Assembly: GCA_047973125.1 (NCBI GenBank)
Contig: JBKEBK010000025.1
Span: 1 to 64,000 of the forward strand
Length of the DNA stretch: 64,000 nucleotides
From: CAYNRG01 sp047973125
GTDB lineage: Bacteria; Bacillota_I; Bacilli_A; Erysipelotrichales; Erysipelotrichaceae
Direction of reading: 5' to 3'
Made by a program: the position numbers and the translations under genes
The notes under the pieces: generated by a model
What the model was told of the DNA's origin: nothing
What the model saw: only the letters and a program-made list of their open reading frames with translations
Databases searched by the model: none
Shown: piece by piece, positions 9,677 to 18,353 of the stretch
Position numbering within the stretch: position 1 is the stretch's first letter
Layout: the number at the start of each line of letters is the position of its first letter

Positions 9677-10258
9677 ATGGAATTTTATGATGTAGAGTTT
9701 ATTACTAGTGCTAGTGGAAAAGATGGATGGCCTGATAATGAACTTCCTGAATTTGTTTTTGCAGGAAGAAGTAATGTTGGAAAATCTTCATTAATTAATG
9801 GACTAGTAAACAGAAAAAAACTAGCATATGTTGGAAACACGCCTGGTAAAACACGACTTTTAAATTTCTTTAGTGTAAATAAAAAATTTATGTTTGTTGA
9901 TGTTCCAGGATATGGTTTTGCACATAGATCACAGAAAGAACTAGCATCTTTTGGTAGAATGATGGATGAATATTTTAGTGATAGGGATGGTCTTAAGGGT
10001 TTAGTTTTACTTGTAGATTATCGTCATATTCCTACAGCAGATGATAAAGATATGATTAACTATGCTAGATCTTGTCATCTACCTATAGTGGTATGTGCAA
10101 CTAAGATGGATAAGTGTAAACAAAATGAACTAAAGAAGTTTAAGAAAAGAATAGCAGAAAAATTAGAAATTCCTGAAGCTAGTTGCATTGGAGTTTCCAC
10201 TAAAACAAAAGAAGGATTTGATGTTGTTTGGGAAAAAATAGTTAGTTTATCATATTGA
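9677..10258 (+). CDS. engB: Ribosome biogenesis GTPase EngB/YsxC
   Basis: 193 residues, usual family length. A GTPase needed for assembly of the 50S subunit. The G motifs are visible: GRSNVGKSS (G1), TPGKTR (G2 region), DVPGYGF (G3) and TKMDK (G4). The ATG abuts the lon stop TAA with no spacer, so it has no independent ribosome site of the usual spacing other than within lon; coupling is likely. The lon-engB pair is a classic Bacillota arrangement. It ends with TGA, one of the proofs that TGA is a stop here. Confidence 0.95.
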   Translation: MEFYDVEFITSASGKDGWPDNELPEFVFAGRSNVGKSSLINGLVNRKKLAYVGNTPGKTRLLNFFSVNKKFMFVDVPGYGFAHRSQKELASFGRMMDEYFSDRDGLKGLVLLVDYRHIPTADDKDMINYARSCHLPIVVCATKMDKCKQNELKKFKKRIAEKLEIPEASCIGVSTKTKEGFDVVWEKIVSLSY

Positions 10259-10283
10259 AAAATTATTTGATTTTTGTTATTAT
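10255..10283 (+). promoter_or_regulatory. Promoter of the valS T-box transcript
   Basis: TTGAAA (10255-10260, overlapping the engB stop), 17 bases, TATTAT (10278-10283) with TGT in front (extended -10). The predicted start near 10290 leaves the first T-box helix complete. Confidence 0.65.
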
Positions 10284-10289
10284 AAAATA

Positions 10290-10508
10290 AATATTATGAA
10301 TAGAAGGAAGTAAGAATTTTGGTGACACACAGAAAGGCTTTGTTGGATGTGAAAAGCCCGTACAAAATCTGAAAAGTAGTCTATGAATTGGTCATTTGAA
10401 TAAAGTAATTTGATTCGTTGCGTGCGTTAAACGTTAAGAGTGCTTCTACATGGAAGTGAATAAAGGTGGTACCGCGTTTAAAACGTCCTTTGGTGGACGT
10501 TTTTTAAT
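10290..10508 (+). promoter_or_regulatory. T-box riboswitch, tRNA-Val (specifier GUA)
   Basis: The T-box sequence AGGTGGTACCGCG is at 10464-10476. The competing terminator AAACGTCC/GGACGTTT with T run is at 10481-10506. ATAGA (10300-10304) can pair with TCTAT (10380-10384), placing GTA (10376-10378) followed by G in the specifier position; GUA is a valine codon. The antiterminator bulge UGGU matches a tRNA ending ACCA, as expected for tRNA-Val. Uncharged tRNA binding should favour valS read-through. Confidence 0.9.
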
Positions 10509-10525
10509 TTAGAAAGAGGAAAAGT

Positions 10526-12949
10526 ATGCTGGATAAAAAGTATAATGCAATTGAAAAAGAAGAAAAATGGTTAAAATATTGGAAGGAAAAAAATATATAT
10601 AAGTTTACTCGCAATAATAAGGAAGTATTCTCAATTGATACACCACCTCCAACTGTAAGTGGTAAAATTCATATTGGACACATCTTTTCATATTCACAAG
10701 CAGAGATGATTGCTAGATATAAAAGATTAAGAGGATATAATATTTTTTATCCTTTTGGTTTTGATGATAATGGATTACCAAGTGAAAGGTTAGTAGAAAA
10801 AGAACAGGGGAAAAAAGCTCATATTATTGGAAGAGAAAATTTCTCTAAGTTATGTTTAGAAACAACTAACAAGTATGAGGATGATTTTAAGGATTTATTT
10901 AGCAAATTAGGAGTTAGTACTGATTGGGACCTTGCATATAAAACAGTTAGTCCATCAACAATAAAAATATCTCAAAATTCTTTTTTAGATTTAGTTGAAA
11001 AAAATCATTGTTACCACAAAGAGTCTCCAGCACTATGGTGTACAGAATGTTCTACATCTATTGCTCAAGCTGAATTAGAAACTAAAACCGTTAAGACAAC
11101 ATTTAACTATGTAAAATTCACAGTTGCAGATACAGAAGAAGAATTTGTAATAGCAACAACAAGACCTGAATTATTACCAGCAATTGTTTCGGTTTTTGTT
11201 AATCCTGATGATCCAAAAACGAAACATTTAATAGGGAAAAATGCTAAAATTCCGTTAATTGATATTGAAGTTCCTATAATTGCAGATGAGAAAGTTGCAA
11301 TTGATAAAGGTACGGGTATTGTTATGTGCTGTACTTTTGGAGATCAAACCGATATTGAGTGGTGGAAAAAATATAATTTACCTTTAAAACATATATTTAC
11401 AGATAATGGAAGAATTATTGATGATATTAAAGATTATGGTGGATTAAAAATTAAAGAAGCCCGTGCAAAAATAATTGAAGATCTATTTAATGGTGGCTAC
11501 CTTATTAAAAGTGATGAGTTAGAACATGAAGTACAAACACATGAAAGATGTGGTAGAGAAGTAGAGTATTCTATTATGAAACAATGGTTTATTGATACAA
11601 CTTCACATAAAAAAGAGTTTCTAGAAATAGGTAAAGAAATAAAGTGGAGTCCTGCTCATATGATAAATCGTTACAATGACTGGGTTGAAAATATAATGTG
11701 GGATTGGTGTATATCAAGACAAAGATATTTCGGAGTTCCATTTCCAGTTTGGTATTGTAAAAAATGCGATAAACCTATTTTTGCAAATAAAAATGATTGT
11801 CCTGTAAATCCTCTTGTTGATAAACCAAAAGACAAGTGTAGTTGTGGTTGTGATGAATTCTATCCAGAATCTGATGTTATGGATACATGGGCAACATCAT
11901 CAGTAACACCATTAATTAATATGAAATACCAAGAAGAAAATAATTTTGAAGATATTTTAAGACCGATGTCTCTTAGAACAAATGCCAGTGAAATCATCAG
12001 GACTTGGGATTTCTATACAATTGTTAAAAGTTACTATCACTTCAATGAAAAGCCTTGGAAGAATGTAATGATTTCAGGATTTGTTATGGCTAACAAGGGT
12101 GAAAAAGTAAGTAAAAGTAAAGGAAACTCAAAATCTGATCCAATTGAGCTAATAAAAAATCATTCTGCAGATGTTATTAGATACTGGGCAGGCTCTGGAA
12201 GACTAGGTACAGATATATTATTTTCTGAAGATACTTTGTTAAGAGGAAAAAAATTAATTAATAAATTATGGAATGTCTCAAAGTTTATTGAAATGCATTT
12301 AACTGACTTTGATACTTCTGATATTAATAAAATTTCTGGATATGATAAGTTTTGGTACTTTGATCAATGGATTATTGCAAAATATGAAAAGATGGAGAAG
12401 CAGTTTATAAATTATCTTGATGAATTTGAAGTGGGATTAGCCCTTAATTTGTTAGAAAAGTTCTTTTGGAACTTTTGTGATAACTATATAGAAATAGCAA
12501 AGCATCGTTTATACCGTCCTGAAGAATTTGGTGAACAGGGGCGATATTCAGGACAATGCACAGTTGCACTACTTTTATATAAACTATTACAGAATTTTAG
12601 TATATTCTTCCCATTTATAACTGAAGAAATATATCAAGAACTTTATTCATACAATGTATCAATTCATAATACCGAAATTTCATGTTACGATCATAAATAT
12701 GATGATGGAATTGGTGATATATTAGTAGATATTATTGGACATGCTCGTGGGGCAAAAACAAATGCAAATGTATCCCTTAAAAATCCAATTAAATTATTAG
12801 AAATAAATGCAGATAGTAAGATAAAAGATGCTATCGAAGAATCTAAACAAGATCTTACTGCAACATTATTTATTGATGATTTAAAAATAAATGATATAGA
12901 TAGTGGGTATGAAATAGTTACAATTGAGCTTGGTAAATTAGATAAATAA
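10526..12949 (+). CDS. valS: Valyl-tRNA synthetase, archaeal-like type
   Basis: 807 residues. Class I synthetase that charges tRNA-Val. HIGH motif at 49-52 within TPPPTVSGKIHIGHIFSYSQ, and KVSKS at 527-531. The PPPTVSGKxHIGH wording and the shorter length are those of the archaeal/Rickettsia type; ordinary bacterial ValRS has PPPNVTGxLHxGHA and a C-terminal coiled coil, which is absent. A Cys-rich insert near residue 410-455 (CKKC ... CSCGC) could bind zinc. The CP1 editing domain is present. AAAGAGGA precedes the ATG. It is controlled by the T-box leader and followed by a strong terminator. Confidence 0.93.
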   Translation: MLDKKYNAIEKEEKWLKYWKEKNIYKFTRNNKEVFSIDTPPPTVSGKIHIGHIFSYSQAEMIARYKRLRGYNIFYPFGFDDNGLPSERLVEKEQGKKAHIIGRENFSKLCLETTNKYEDDFKDLFSKLGVSTDWDLAYKTVSPSTIKISQNSFLDLVEKNHCYHKESPALWCTECSTSIAQAELETKTVKTTFNYVKFTVADTEEEFVIATTRPELLPAIVSVFVNPDDPKTKHLIGKNAKIPLIDIEVPIIADEKVAIDKGTGIVMCCTFGDQTDIEWWKKYNLPLKHIFTDNGRIIDDIKDYGGLKIKEARAKIIEDLFNGGYLIKSDELEHEVQTHERCGREVEYSIMKQWFIDTTSHKKEFLEIGKEIKWSPAHMINRYNDWVENIMWDWCISRQRYFGVPFPVWYCKKCDKPIFANKNDCPVNPLVDKPKDKCSCGCDEFYPESDVMDTWATSSVTPLINMKYQEENNFEDILRPMSLRTNASEIIRTWDFYTIVKSYYHFNEKPWKNVMISGFVMANKGEKVSKSKGNSKSDPIELIKNHSADVIRYWAGSGRLGTDILFSEDTLLRGKKLINKLWNVSKFIEMHLTDFDTSDINKISGYDKFWYFDQWIIAKYEKMEKQFINYLDEFEVGLALNLLEKFFWNFCDNYIEIAKHRLYRPEEFGEQGRYSGQCTVALLLYKLLQNFSIFFPFITEEIYQELYSYNVSIHNTEISCYDHKYDDGIGDILVDIIGHARGAKTNANVSLKNPIKLLEINADSKIKDAIEESKQDLTATLFIDDLKINDIDSGYEIVTIELGKLDK

Positions 12950-12999
12950 AGAGCTTTCTTGATGTATAAATGCTTAAATGTACTACATAATTTTGATTA

Positions 13000-13026
13000 G
13001 GAATTTACTTAAGTAAATTCCTTTTT
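13000..13026 (+). terminator. Terminator of valS
   Basis: A perfect 22-base palindrome GGAATTTACTT/AAGTAAATTCC (13000-13021) followed by TTTTT. Confidence 0.8.
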
Positions 13027-13066
13027 AAATTTTAAATAAGAATAATTGTAAAATAGTAGTAATTAA

Positions 13067-13095
13067 TTGAAAATATTATATAAATCATTTATAAT
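13067..13095 (+). promoter_or_regulatory. Promoter of the alpha/beta hydrolase gene
   Basis: TTGAAA (13067-13072), 17 bases, TATAAT (13090-13095). Confidence 0.65.
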
Positions 13096-13130
13096 TTAAA
13101 TATAAATTAAAAATTTATGTGGAGGTTTAT

Positions 13131-14063
13131 ATGTCAAAAAATAAAAAAATAGAAGTTGCTATTGCGGTTGCTGCAGGAATTACAATTACTGCTGCAACTA
13201 CTTATTGTGCGACTTGTGCTTATATATTTTCAAAGGTTTTTAAAAGGAAAAAAGAACCTTTATATTTAAGTTTTTCTAATGCATTATCTAATAAATTAGA
13301 TAACGATAAATGGTTTGAAACTGTAAATAAAGCAAAAGAATGGTCATTAAATGAAGATGATTTATTATTGCATGCAACATCAATTGTAAATGAGTTTGAA
13401 ACAAATAAATGGGTTATAAATGTTCATGGTTATGGATTTTATGGAAATCAAATTAAAGATGTTTCAAGAGCGTATTATGATCGAGGATATAATTGCTTGA
13501 TTCCTGATTTGAGAGCTCATGGTGAGAGTGAAGGAAAGTATTCTTATCTAGGGTCTAAAGAAAAGGAAGATATCTTGATTTGGATATTGTGGATACTAAA
13601 GAAGGATCCTAATGCTGAAATTGTGCTTCATGGTACTTCAATTGGTGCTAATGCAATATTAAATGCTGCAGGTGAAAAGTTACCATCTAATGTTGTTGCG
13701 ATAATCAGCGATAGTGCATATTCAACACTAGACAGCTTACTTAAGTTTCAGATTGGTCAATATTTAAAATTACCTTTAAATATTTTAATACCTGGTATAA
13801 AATTTCTATTAAAGAATAAAATGGGTATGAATATTAACGATGGTGATACTGTATTAAAGGTTAAATCCAATGAAATTCCTACTTTATTTATACATGGTGA
13901 AAATGATTCATTTGTACCATATGATATGGTTTTCGAATTATTTTATGCTAATAGTGGTGTTAAGGATATGATTTCATATCAAAGTTCAAGACATGCTGAT
14001 GCATTCTTACAGCAGGATTATTTTACTAAAGTATTTGAATTTATAAATAGGGTAAATAGTTAG
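13131..14063 (+). CDS. Membrane-anchored alpha/beta hydrolase
   Basis: 310 residues from the ATG at 13131, chosen because GGAGG at 13121-13125 sits six bases before it; a GTG at 13119 would overlap that site. A hydrophobic N-terminal segment (about 8-30) looks like a membrane anchor. The serine hydrolase core has the oxyanion segment NVHGYGFYG, nucleophile elbow HGTSIG, acid GENDSFVP and histidine SRHADAF. It resembles B. subtilis YqkD-type hydrolases. The substrate is unknown. It is monocistronic between the valS terminator and the thrS promoter. Confidence 0.85.
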   Translation: MSKNKKIEVAIAVAAGITITAATTYCATCAYIFSKVFKRKKEPLYLSFSNALSNKLDNDKWFETVNKAKEWSLNEDDLLLHATSIVNEFETNKWVINVHGYGFYGNQIKDVSRAYYDRGYNCLIPDLRAHGESEGKYSYLGSKEKEDILIWILWILKKDPNAEIVLHGTSIGANAILNAAGEKLPSNVVAIISDSAYSTLDSLLKFQIGQYLKLPLNILIPGIKFLLKNKMGMNINDGDTVLKVKSNEIPTLFIHGENDSFVPYDMVFELFYANSGVKDMISYQSSRHADAFLQQDYFTKVFEFINRVNS

Positions 14064-14071
14064 CATTATAA

Positions 14072-14099
14072 TTGACTTATTTTAATAAAAATGTAATAT
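14072..14099 (+). promoter_or_regulatory. Promoter of the thrS T-box transcript
   Basis: TTGACT (14072-14077), 16 bases, TAATAT (14094-14099). Confidence 0.55.
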
Positions 14100-14105
14100 A
14101 TATGT

Positions 14106-14308
14106 ATATACAGTGATCAAGACATGATGAATATATAAAAATTTAAAGAGAAGTCTTCAAATGCTGAGAGAAGATAATTTGGAAATATTCATTACTACTT
14201 GTGAGTAACATTTAATAAATGTCGGCTGATACCGTTATATCAAAGTGCTTGATTACATCAAGAATTAAGGTGGTACCGCGTTAATAACGTCCTTTTATGG
14301 GCGTTTTA
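14106..14308 (+). promoter_or_regulatory. T-box riboswitch, tRNA-Thr (specifier probably ACC)
   Basis: AGGTGGTACCGCG at 14268-14280; terminator AACGTCC (14286-14292)/GGGCGTT with T run. ACC at 14231-14233 followed by G is the best specifier candidate. A perfect stem III-like hairpin CTTGAT/ATCAAG lies at 14248-14262. The antiterminator UGGU would pair with a tRNA 3' ACCA end. The helix pairing that frames the specifier is less clear than for the other three leaders. Confidence 0.88.
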
Positions 14309-14330
14309 TTTGTTTTAGATGGAGGATATT

Positions 14331-16082
14331 ATGATTAATATTAAAGAAAATGAACAGTTAAGTGTTTTAAATCATAGTTGTGCACACTTATTAGCACATG
14401 CTATCAAGAGGTTATATCCACAATCGTTGTTTTGGGTTGGACCTGTTATTACTGAAGGGTTTTACTATGACATTGATTTAGGTAATGAATCTATTAAAGA
14501 AGAAGATTTTGCTAAAATTGAAAAAGAGATGAAGAAAATTTCTAAAGATGGAAAAAGAATATACAGAGAGGAACTAACAAAAAAAGAAGCCTTAGATAAG
14601 TTTAAAGATGACCATTATAAAGTTGATTTAATTTCAGGTATGGATGATAATGATGAAGTCATCTCTTGTTATACACAAGGTGATTTTACTGATCTTTGTC
14701 GTGGTCCTCATGTAGATACTGTTAAAGAAATTAAATATTTTAAATTATTAAAAGTCTCAGGTGCTTATTGGAAGGGTGATTCTAAAAATAAGATGCTTCA
14801 AAGAGTTTATGGTATTTGTTTTGAAAACGAAGAAGATTTAAATAATCATTTATATCTTTTAGAAGAAGCAAAGAAAAGAGATCATAAAAAGCTTGGTAAA
14901 GAATTAGAATTATTTATGATGAGTGAATATGCTCCTGGAATGCCTTTCTTTCTTCCTAATGGAATGATACTTAGAAATATTCTAGAACAATATTGGTACG
15001 AAGAACATACAAAAGAAGGTTATAGTTTTATAAAAACTCCGATAATGATGTCTAAAGAACTATGGGAAGTATCTGGACATTGGTATAACTATCGAGAGAA
15101 CATGTATACTTCAGAAGTTGAAGATAGAGAATTTGCAATAAAACCAATGAATTGTCCTGGGGGAATGTTGGCGTATAAAAACAGTCTTCACTCCTATAAA
15201 GATTTGCCATTAAGATATGGTGAACTTGGTCAAGTTCATAGAAATGAAGCGAGTGGAGCTTTAAATGGTCTTTTTAGAGCTAGAGCTTTTACTCAAGATG
15301 ATGCTCATATTTTTATGACTCCTGAGCAAATTGAGCCAGAGATTATTGCAATTATAAACTTAATTGATCGAGTATATACAAGTCTTGGTCTAAAATTTAA
15401 AATTGAATTAAGTACCAAACCATTGGAAAAATATATCGGTAGTGATGAAATTTGGGAAAAATCAGAAGCTGCTCTTGCAAAGGCGTGTACAATGGCAGGT
15501 AAAGAGTATAAAATTAATCCTGGAGATGGAGCGTTTTATGGTCCTAAATTAGACTTCCACGTACAAGACTCTCTTGGAAGAGTTTGGCAATGCGGTACTA
15601 TTCAGCTTGATATGAATCTTCCAGAAAGGTTTGACTTAAGTTACATTGATCCAAATGGTGATAAGGTAAGACCGATTATGTTGCATCGTGTTATTTATGG
15701 ATCAATTGAAAGATTTATTGGAATATTAATTGAACATTTTGCTGGGGCATTTCCTTTATGGTTAGCTCCTGAGCAAATTTCAATAATTCCAGTTCACCAT
15801 GAAAATCATTTAGAATATTCTAATAAAATTTTATCTATATTAAATGATAATGGTTTTAGAGCTAACATTGATTCTAGAAATGAAAAGCTTGGTTATAGGA
15901 TTAGGGAAGCGCAAACAAAAAAAATACCTATTCAACTTGTTTTAGGTGATGGTGAAGCAAGTGATAATACTATAACAATGAGAAGGTATGGTATGAAAGA
16001 ATCTTTGACTTTAAAAATAGATGATTTTGTTTCGTTGATAAAAAATGAAAGAGAGAATAAAAAATATGAAAAAAATAATTAG
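14331..16082 (+). CDS. thrS: Threonyl-tRNA synthetase lacking the TGS domain
   Basis: 583 residues from the ATG at 14331; GGAGG at 14321-14325 decides this start, and an ATG at 14319 overlaps the ribosome site. Class II synthetase for tRNA-Thr. The protein opens almost directly with the editing domain (HSCAHLLAHA near residue 15, CRGPH near 130); the usual 60-residue N-terminal TGS domain is missing. The catalytic core has the zinc-binding Cys in PMNCPGGML, and the anticodon domain begins near IIPVHHENHL. T-box controlled. Its last 17 bases overlap the next gene. Confidence 0.95.
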   Translation: MINIKENEQLSVLNHSCAHLLAHAIKRLYPQSLFWVGPVITEGFYYDIDLGNESIKEEDFAKIEKEMKKISKDGKRIYREELTKKEALDKFKDDHYKVDLISGMDDNDEVISCYTQGDFTDLCRGPHVDTVKEIKYFKLLKVSGAYWKGDSKNKMLQRVYGICFENEEDLNNHLYLLEEAKKRDHKKLGKELELFMMSEYAPGMPFFLPNGMILRNILEQYWYEEHTKEGYSFIKTPIMMSKELWEVSGHWYNYRENMYTSEVEDREFAIKPMNCPGGMLAYKNSLHSYKDLPLRYGELGQVHRNEASGALNGLFRARAFTQDDAHIFMTPEQIEPEIIAIINLIDRVYTSLGLKFKIELSTKPLEKYIGSDEIWEKSEAALAKACTMAGKEYKINPGDGAFYGPKLDFHVQDSLGRVWQCGTIQLDMNLPERFDLSYIDPNGDKVRPIMLHRVIYGSIERFIGILIEHFAGAFPLWLAPEQISIIPVHHENHLEYSNKILSILNDNGFRANIDSRNEKLGYRIREAQTKKIPIQLVLGDGEASDNTITMRRYGMKESLTLKIDDFVSLIKNERENKKYEKNN

Positions 16083-16980
16083 TTTGATACTGTTGTTTGC
16101 ATTACTTGGATGCACTACGAAAAAAGAAGTTGATGATATTGGAATAAGAGTAATCAGTCCAAAAGGTTCTCCTGCAATTTCGGTTTTAAATTATGCCACT
16201 AATAATCAAGATTTAGTTAAATTTGTAGATGGTCCAGATTTATTACAGGCAGCTTTTGTTAGTCCTAATTCTGAATATGATGTAATTGTTGCACCAATAA
16301 ACTTAGGAGCTAAATTATTGGAATTAAAAAAATCTGAATATAAACTAGCAAGTATCGTAACCTGGGGTAATTTATATATAGTCGGGGAAGAAATGGATGG
16401 TAAGCTTGCTGCTTTTGGACAATCAAGCGTTCCGGGATTATTACTTGAAAAAGCTATTTCATTAGGGAAAATTGATGCAGAAGTACAGTATTTTAATTCT
16501 AAATTTGATGCTGCTACATATTTATTAAATGGTGATGTTAAACGCGCTTTATTACCTTATCCTGATGCTTATACAACAATAAAAAAATCAAAAGAAATAG
16601 ATCCAACATCTTCTATTAAAGTTCTTGGTGACTTACAGGAGATGTTAAGTGAGGAATTTGGAGGTTATGGATATCCTCAAGCAGCGATTTTTATAAAACA
16701 ATCTTTTTATGAAAGTCATTCAGAAGCTGTTGATAAATTTTTAAAGGATATTGAGGAGTATTGTACAAATTTAACTTCAGAAATTCTAAGTGAAAACTTG
16801 AATACTATCTCATTTGATGAAGTTGGAATGCCAAAATTAGAAATAAATGAGTTAAATGAAATTTATAAACTAATGAATGTAGAATATAAAGAAGCATTTA
16901 GTGAAAAAGATAAGGTTGATGCATTCTTAAAAGAATTTGGTATAAAAATTAGTGATGAAGATTATTTATTTAATAAATAA
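16066..16980 (+). CDS. ABC transporter substrate-binding lipoprotein (NMT1/SsuA-like)
   Basis: 304 residues from the ATG at 16066, the start that gives a proper lipoprotein signal MKKIISLILLFALLGC with the lipobox Cys at 16. The mature part has the two-lobe pattern of NMT1/THI5/SsuA-like binding proteins, including the SPxSEYDVIVAP segment. The ligand is unknown; candidates in this family include pyrimidine precursors of thiamine, sulfonates and other small anions. It overlaps thrS by 17 bases and so lies under threonine T-box control. A strong terminator separates it from the permease gene downstream. Confidence 0.75.
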   Translation: MKKIISLILLFALLGCTTKKEVDDIGIRVISPKGSPAISVLNYATNNQDLVKFVDGPDLLQAAFVSPNSEYDVIVAPINLGAKLLELKKSEYKLASIVTWGNLYIVGEEMDGKLAAFGQSSVPGLLLEKAISLGKIDAEVQYFNSKFDAATYLLNGDVKRALLPYPDAYTTIKKSKEIDPTSSIKVLGDLQEMLSEEFGGYGYPQAAIFIKQSFYESHSEAVDKFLKDIEEYCTNLTSEILSENLNTISFDEVGMPKLEINELNEIYKLMNVEYKEAFSEKDKVDAFLKEFGIKISDEDYLFNK

Positions 16981-17000
16981 ATTTTCTATCATAGTATATG

Positions 17001-17032
17001 AGTGTCAATAAGAAATTATTGATACTTTTTTT
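17001..17032 (+). terminator. Terminator of the thrS-lipoprotein transcript
   Basis: AGTGTCAATAA (17001-17011) pairs with TTATTGATACT (17016-17026), loop GAAA, one G-U pair, followed by T6. Confidence 0.85.
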
Positions 17033-17072
17033 AAATAATTAAAAGAGATGTGAAAGTAATAATAATTTACGC

Positions 17073-17101
17073 TTTAAATTATTTACTATATTTGATATAA
17101 T
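17073..17101 (+). promoter_or_regulatory. Extended -10 promoter of the permease-hydCBA unit
   Basis: TTTAAA (17073-17078), 17 bases, TATAAT (17096-17101) with TGA in front. It is nearly the same arrangement as the tig promoter. Confidence 0.7.
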
Positions 17102-17121
17102 TAACATATTAAGGAGAAGTA

Positions 17122-17850
17122 GTGTATATGAGGTTAAAGAGTACATATACTTGGATTGGTCTTATTATTATATGGCAAATTTTAGCCTTGACTATTAATA
17201 ATAATATTATTATTCCTTTTCCTATAGAAGTTTTAAATAGAAGCTTGCAACTTATTCAAGAAGTAAACTTATATTTAAGTGTATTAGCTACAATTAAAAG
17301 AGTCTTTGTTGGATTTTTCTACTCATTTATAGTTGCATTAGTTTCCGCAATATTATCAGATGCTTCATTAAATTTTAGAATTTTATTCAAACCGATACAA
17401 GCGCTTTCAAAGTCTATTCCAAATATTACATATATTATTATTGTATTAATATGGTTTGGATCAGAGGGAAGTGTTTCTATCATCTGTAGCTTAGTGTTAT
17501 TTCCAGTGTTATACAGTGCTTTTATGCAATCACTCGATAAGGTTTCAAGTGATTTGAAAGATATTGAAAGAATTTATCCTGAGTCTTTTTTTGAAAAGGT
17601 TAAATCAGTTACATTACCAATGCTAATTCCGGTAATTCTTAGTGCAAGTAAAACAGCAATAGGATTGGGTTTAAAAATATCGGTAATGGCTGAGATATTA
17701 GGACAAGTAGAAATTGGGATTGGTAAACAGTTATATTTATCAAGAATAAATTTAGATACAGTAGGTTTATTTTCATGGACTATTTTTATTATCATTATTT
17801 GTTATATTTTTGATTATATCTTTGATCAATTTATAAATAAGTATTCATAG
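17122..17850 (+). CDS. ABC transporter permease (SsuC/TauC/ThiX-like)
   Basis: 242 residues with about six membrane helices. The permease coupling loop is visible in KDIERIYPESFFEKVKSVTLPMLIPVILSA (EAA-like segment followed by LP..P..L). AAGGAG at 17111-17116 fits GTG at 17122 (5-base gap) better than ATG at 17128 (11-base gap); both are possible. It probably partners with the lipoprotein encoded just upstream, although a terminator and a new promoter lie between. No ATPase gene is present next to it or elsewhere in the window. hydC follows after ten bases with its own AGGAGG site, so the permease and hydrogenase look co-transcribed. Confidence 0.85.
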   Translation: MYMRLKSTYTWIGLIIIWQILALTINNNIIIPFPIEVLNRSLQLIQEVNLYLSVLATIKRVFVGFFYSFIVALVSAILSDASLNFRILFKPIQALSKSIPNITYIIIVLIWFGSEGSVSIICSLVLFPVLYSAFMQSLDKVSSDLKDIERIYPESFFEKVKSVTLPMLIPVILSASKTAIGLGLKISVMAEILGQVEIGIGKQLYLSRINLDTVGLFSWTIFIIIICYIFDYIFDQFINKYS

Positions 17851-17860
17851 AGGAGGCAAT

Positions 17861-18352
17861 ATGGAAAAGTTGAATGCTACATCGAGAAACAAAATTGACG
17901 AAATTGTAAAACGTCATGAAAAAAGTCTTGGACCAGTGAAGCTAATGCTTCATGATGTTCAACATGAATTGGGATACATTCCTTTTGAGGCAATGGAAAA
18001 AATTTCCGATGCTACAGAAAAAAGTCTTGCTGAAGTTTATGGAGTTGTTACATTTTACACTCAATTTACGACAGAACCAAAGGGCAAACATATCATCAAT
18101 GTTTGCATGGGTACTGCTTGTTACGTTAATGGTGCTCAGAACATTGTTGATGACTTAAAATTATTAACACAATCTAAGGTTAATGGCACTAGTGAAGATG
18201 GTTTATTCTCATTAGACGCTACAAGATGTGTAGGTGCTTGTGGTTTAGCGCCCGTTGTAATAGTAGATGGTAAAGTATACGGTAATGAAACCGCAAGAGT
18301 TACAGTAGGTAATTTAGTAAAAGATATTATAGAAAAGGAAAGGGTACAATAA
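17861..18352 (+). CDS. hydC: [FeFe] hydrogenase subunit gamma, NuoE-like [2Fe-2S] protein
   Basis: 163 residues. It is the NuoE-type subunit of a trimeric NADH-linked hydrogenase. A helical N-terminal part (1-75) is followed by a thioredoxin-fold domain binding one [2Fe-2S] cluster through Cys82, Cys87, Cys123 and Cys127. The length and motif spacing are normal. The protein passes electrons between the flavin subunit and the rest of the complex. It is the first of three hydrogenase genes, with a 1-base gap to hydB. Confidence 0.93.
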   Translation: MEKLNATSRNKIDEIVKRHEKSLGPVKLMLHDVQHELGYIPFEAMEKISDATEKSLAEVYGVVTFYTQFTTEPKGKHIINVCMGTACYVNGAQNIVDDLKLLTQSKVNGTSEDGLFSLDATRCVGACGLAPVVIVDGKVYGNETARVTVGNLVKDIIEKERVQ

Positions 18353-18353
18353 T

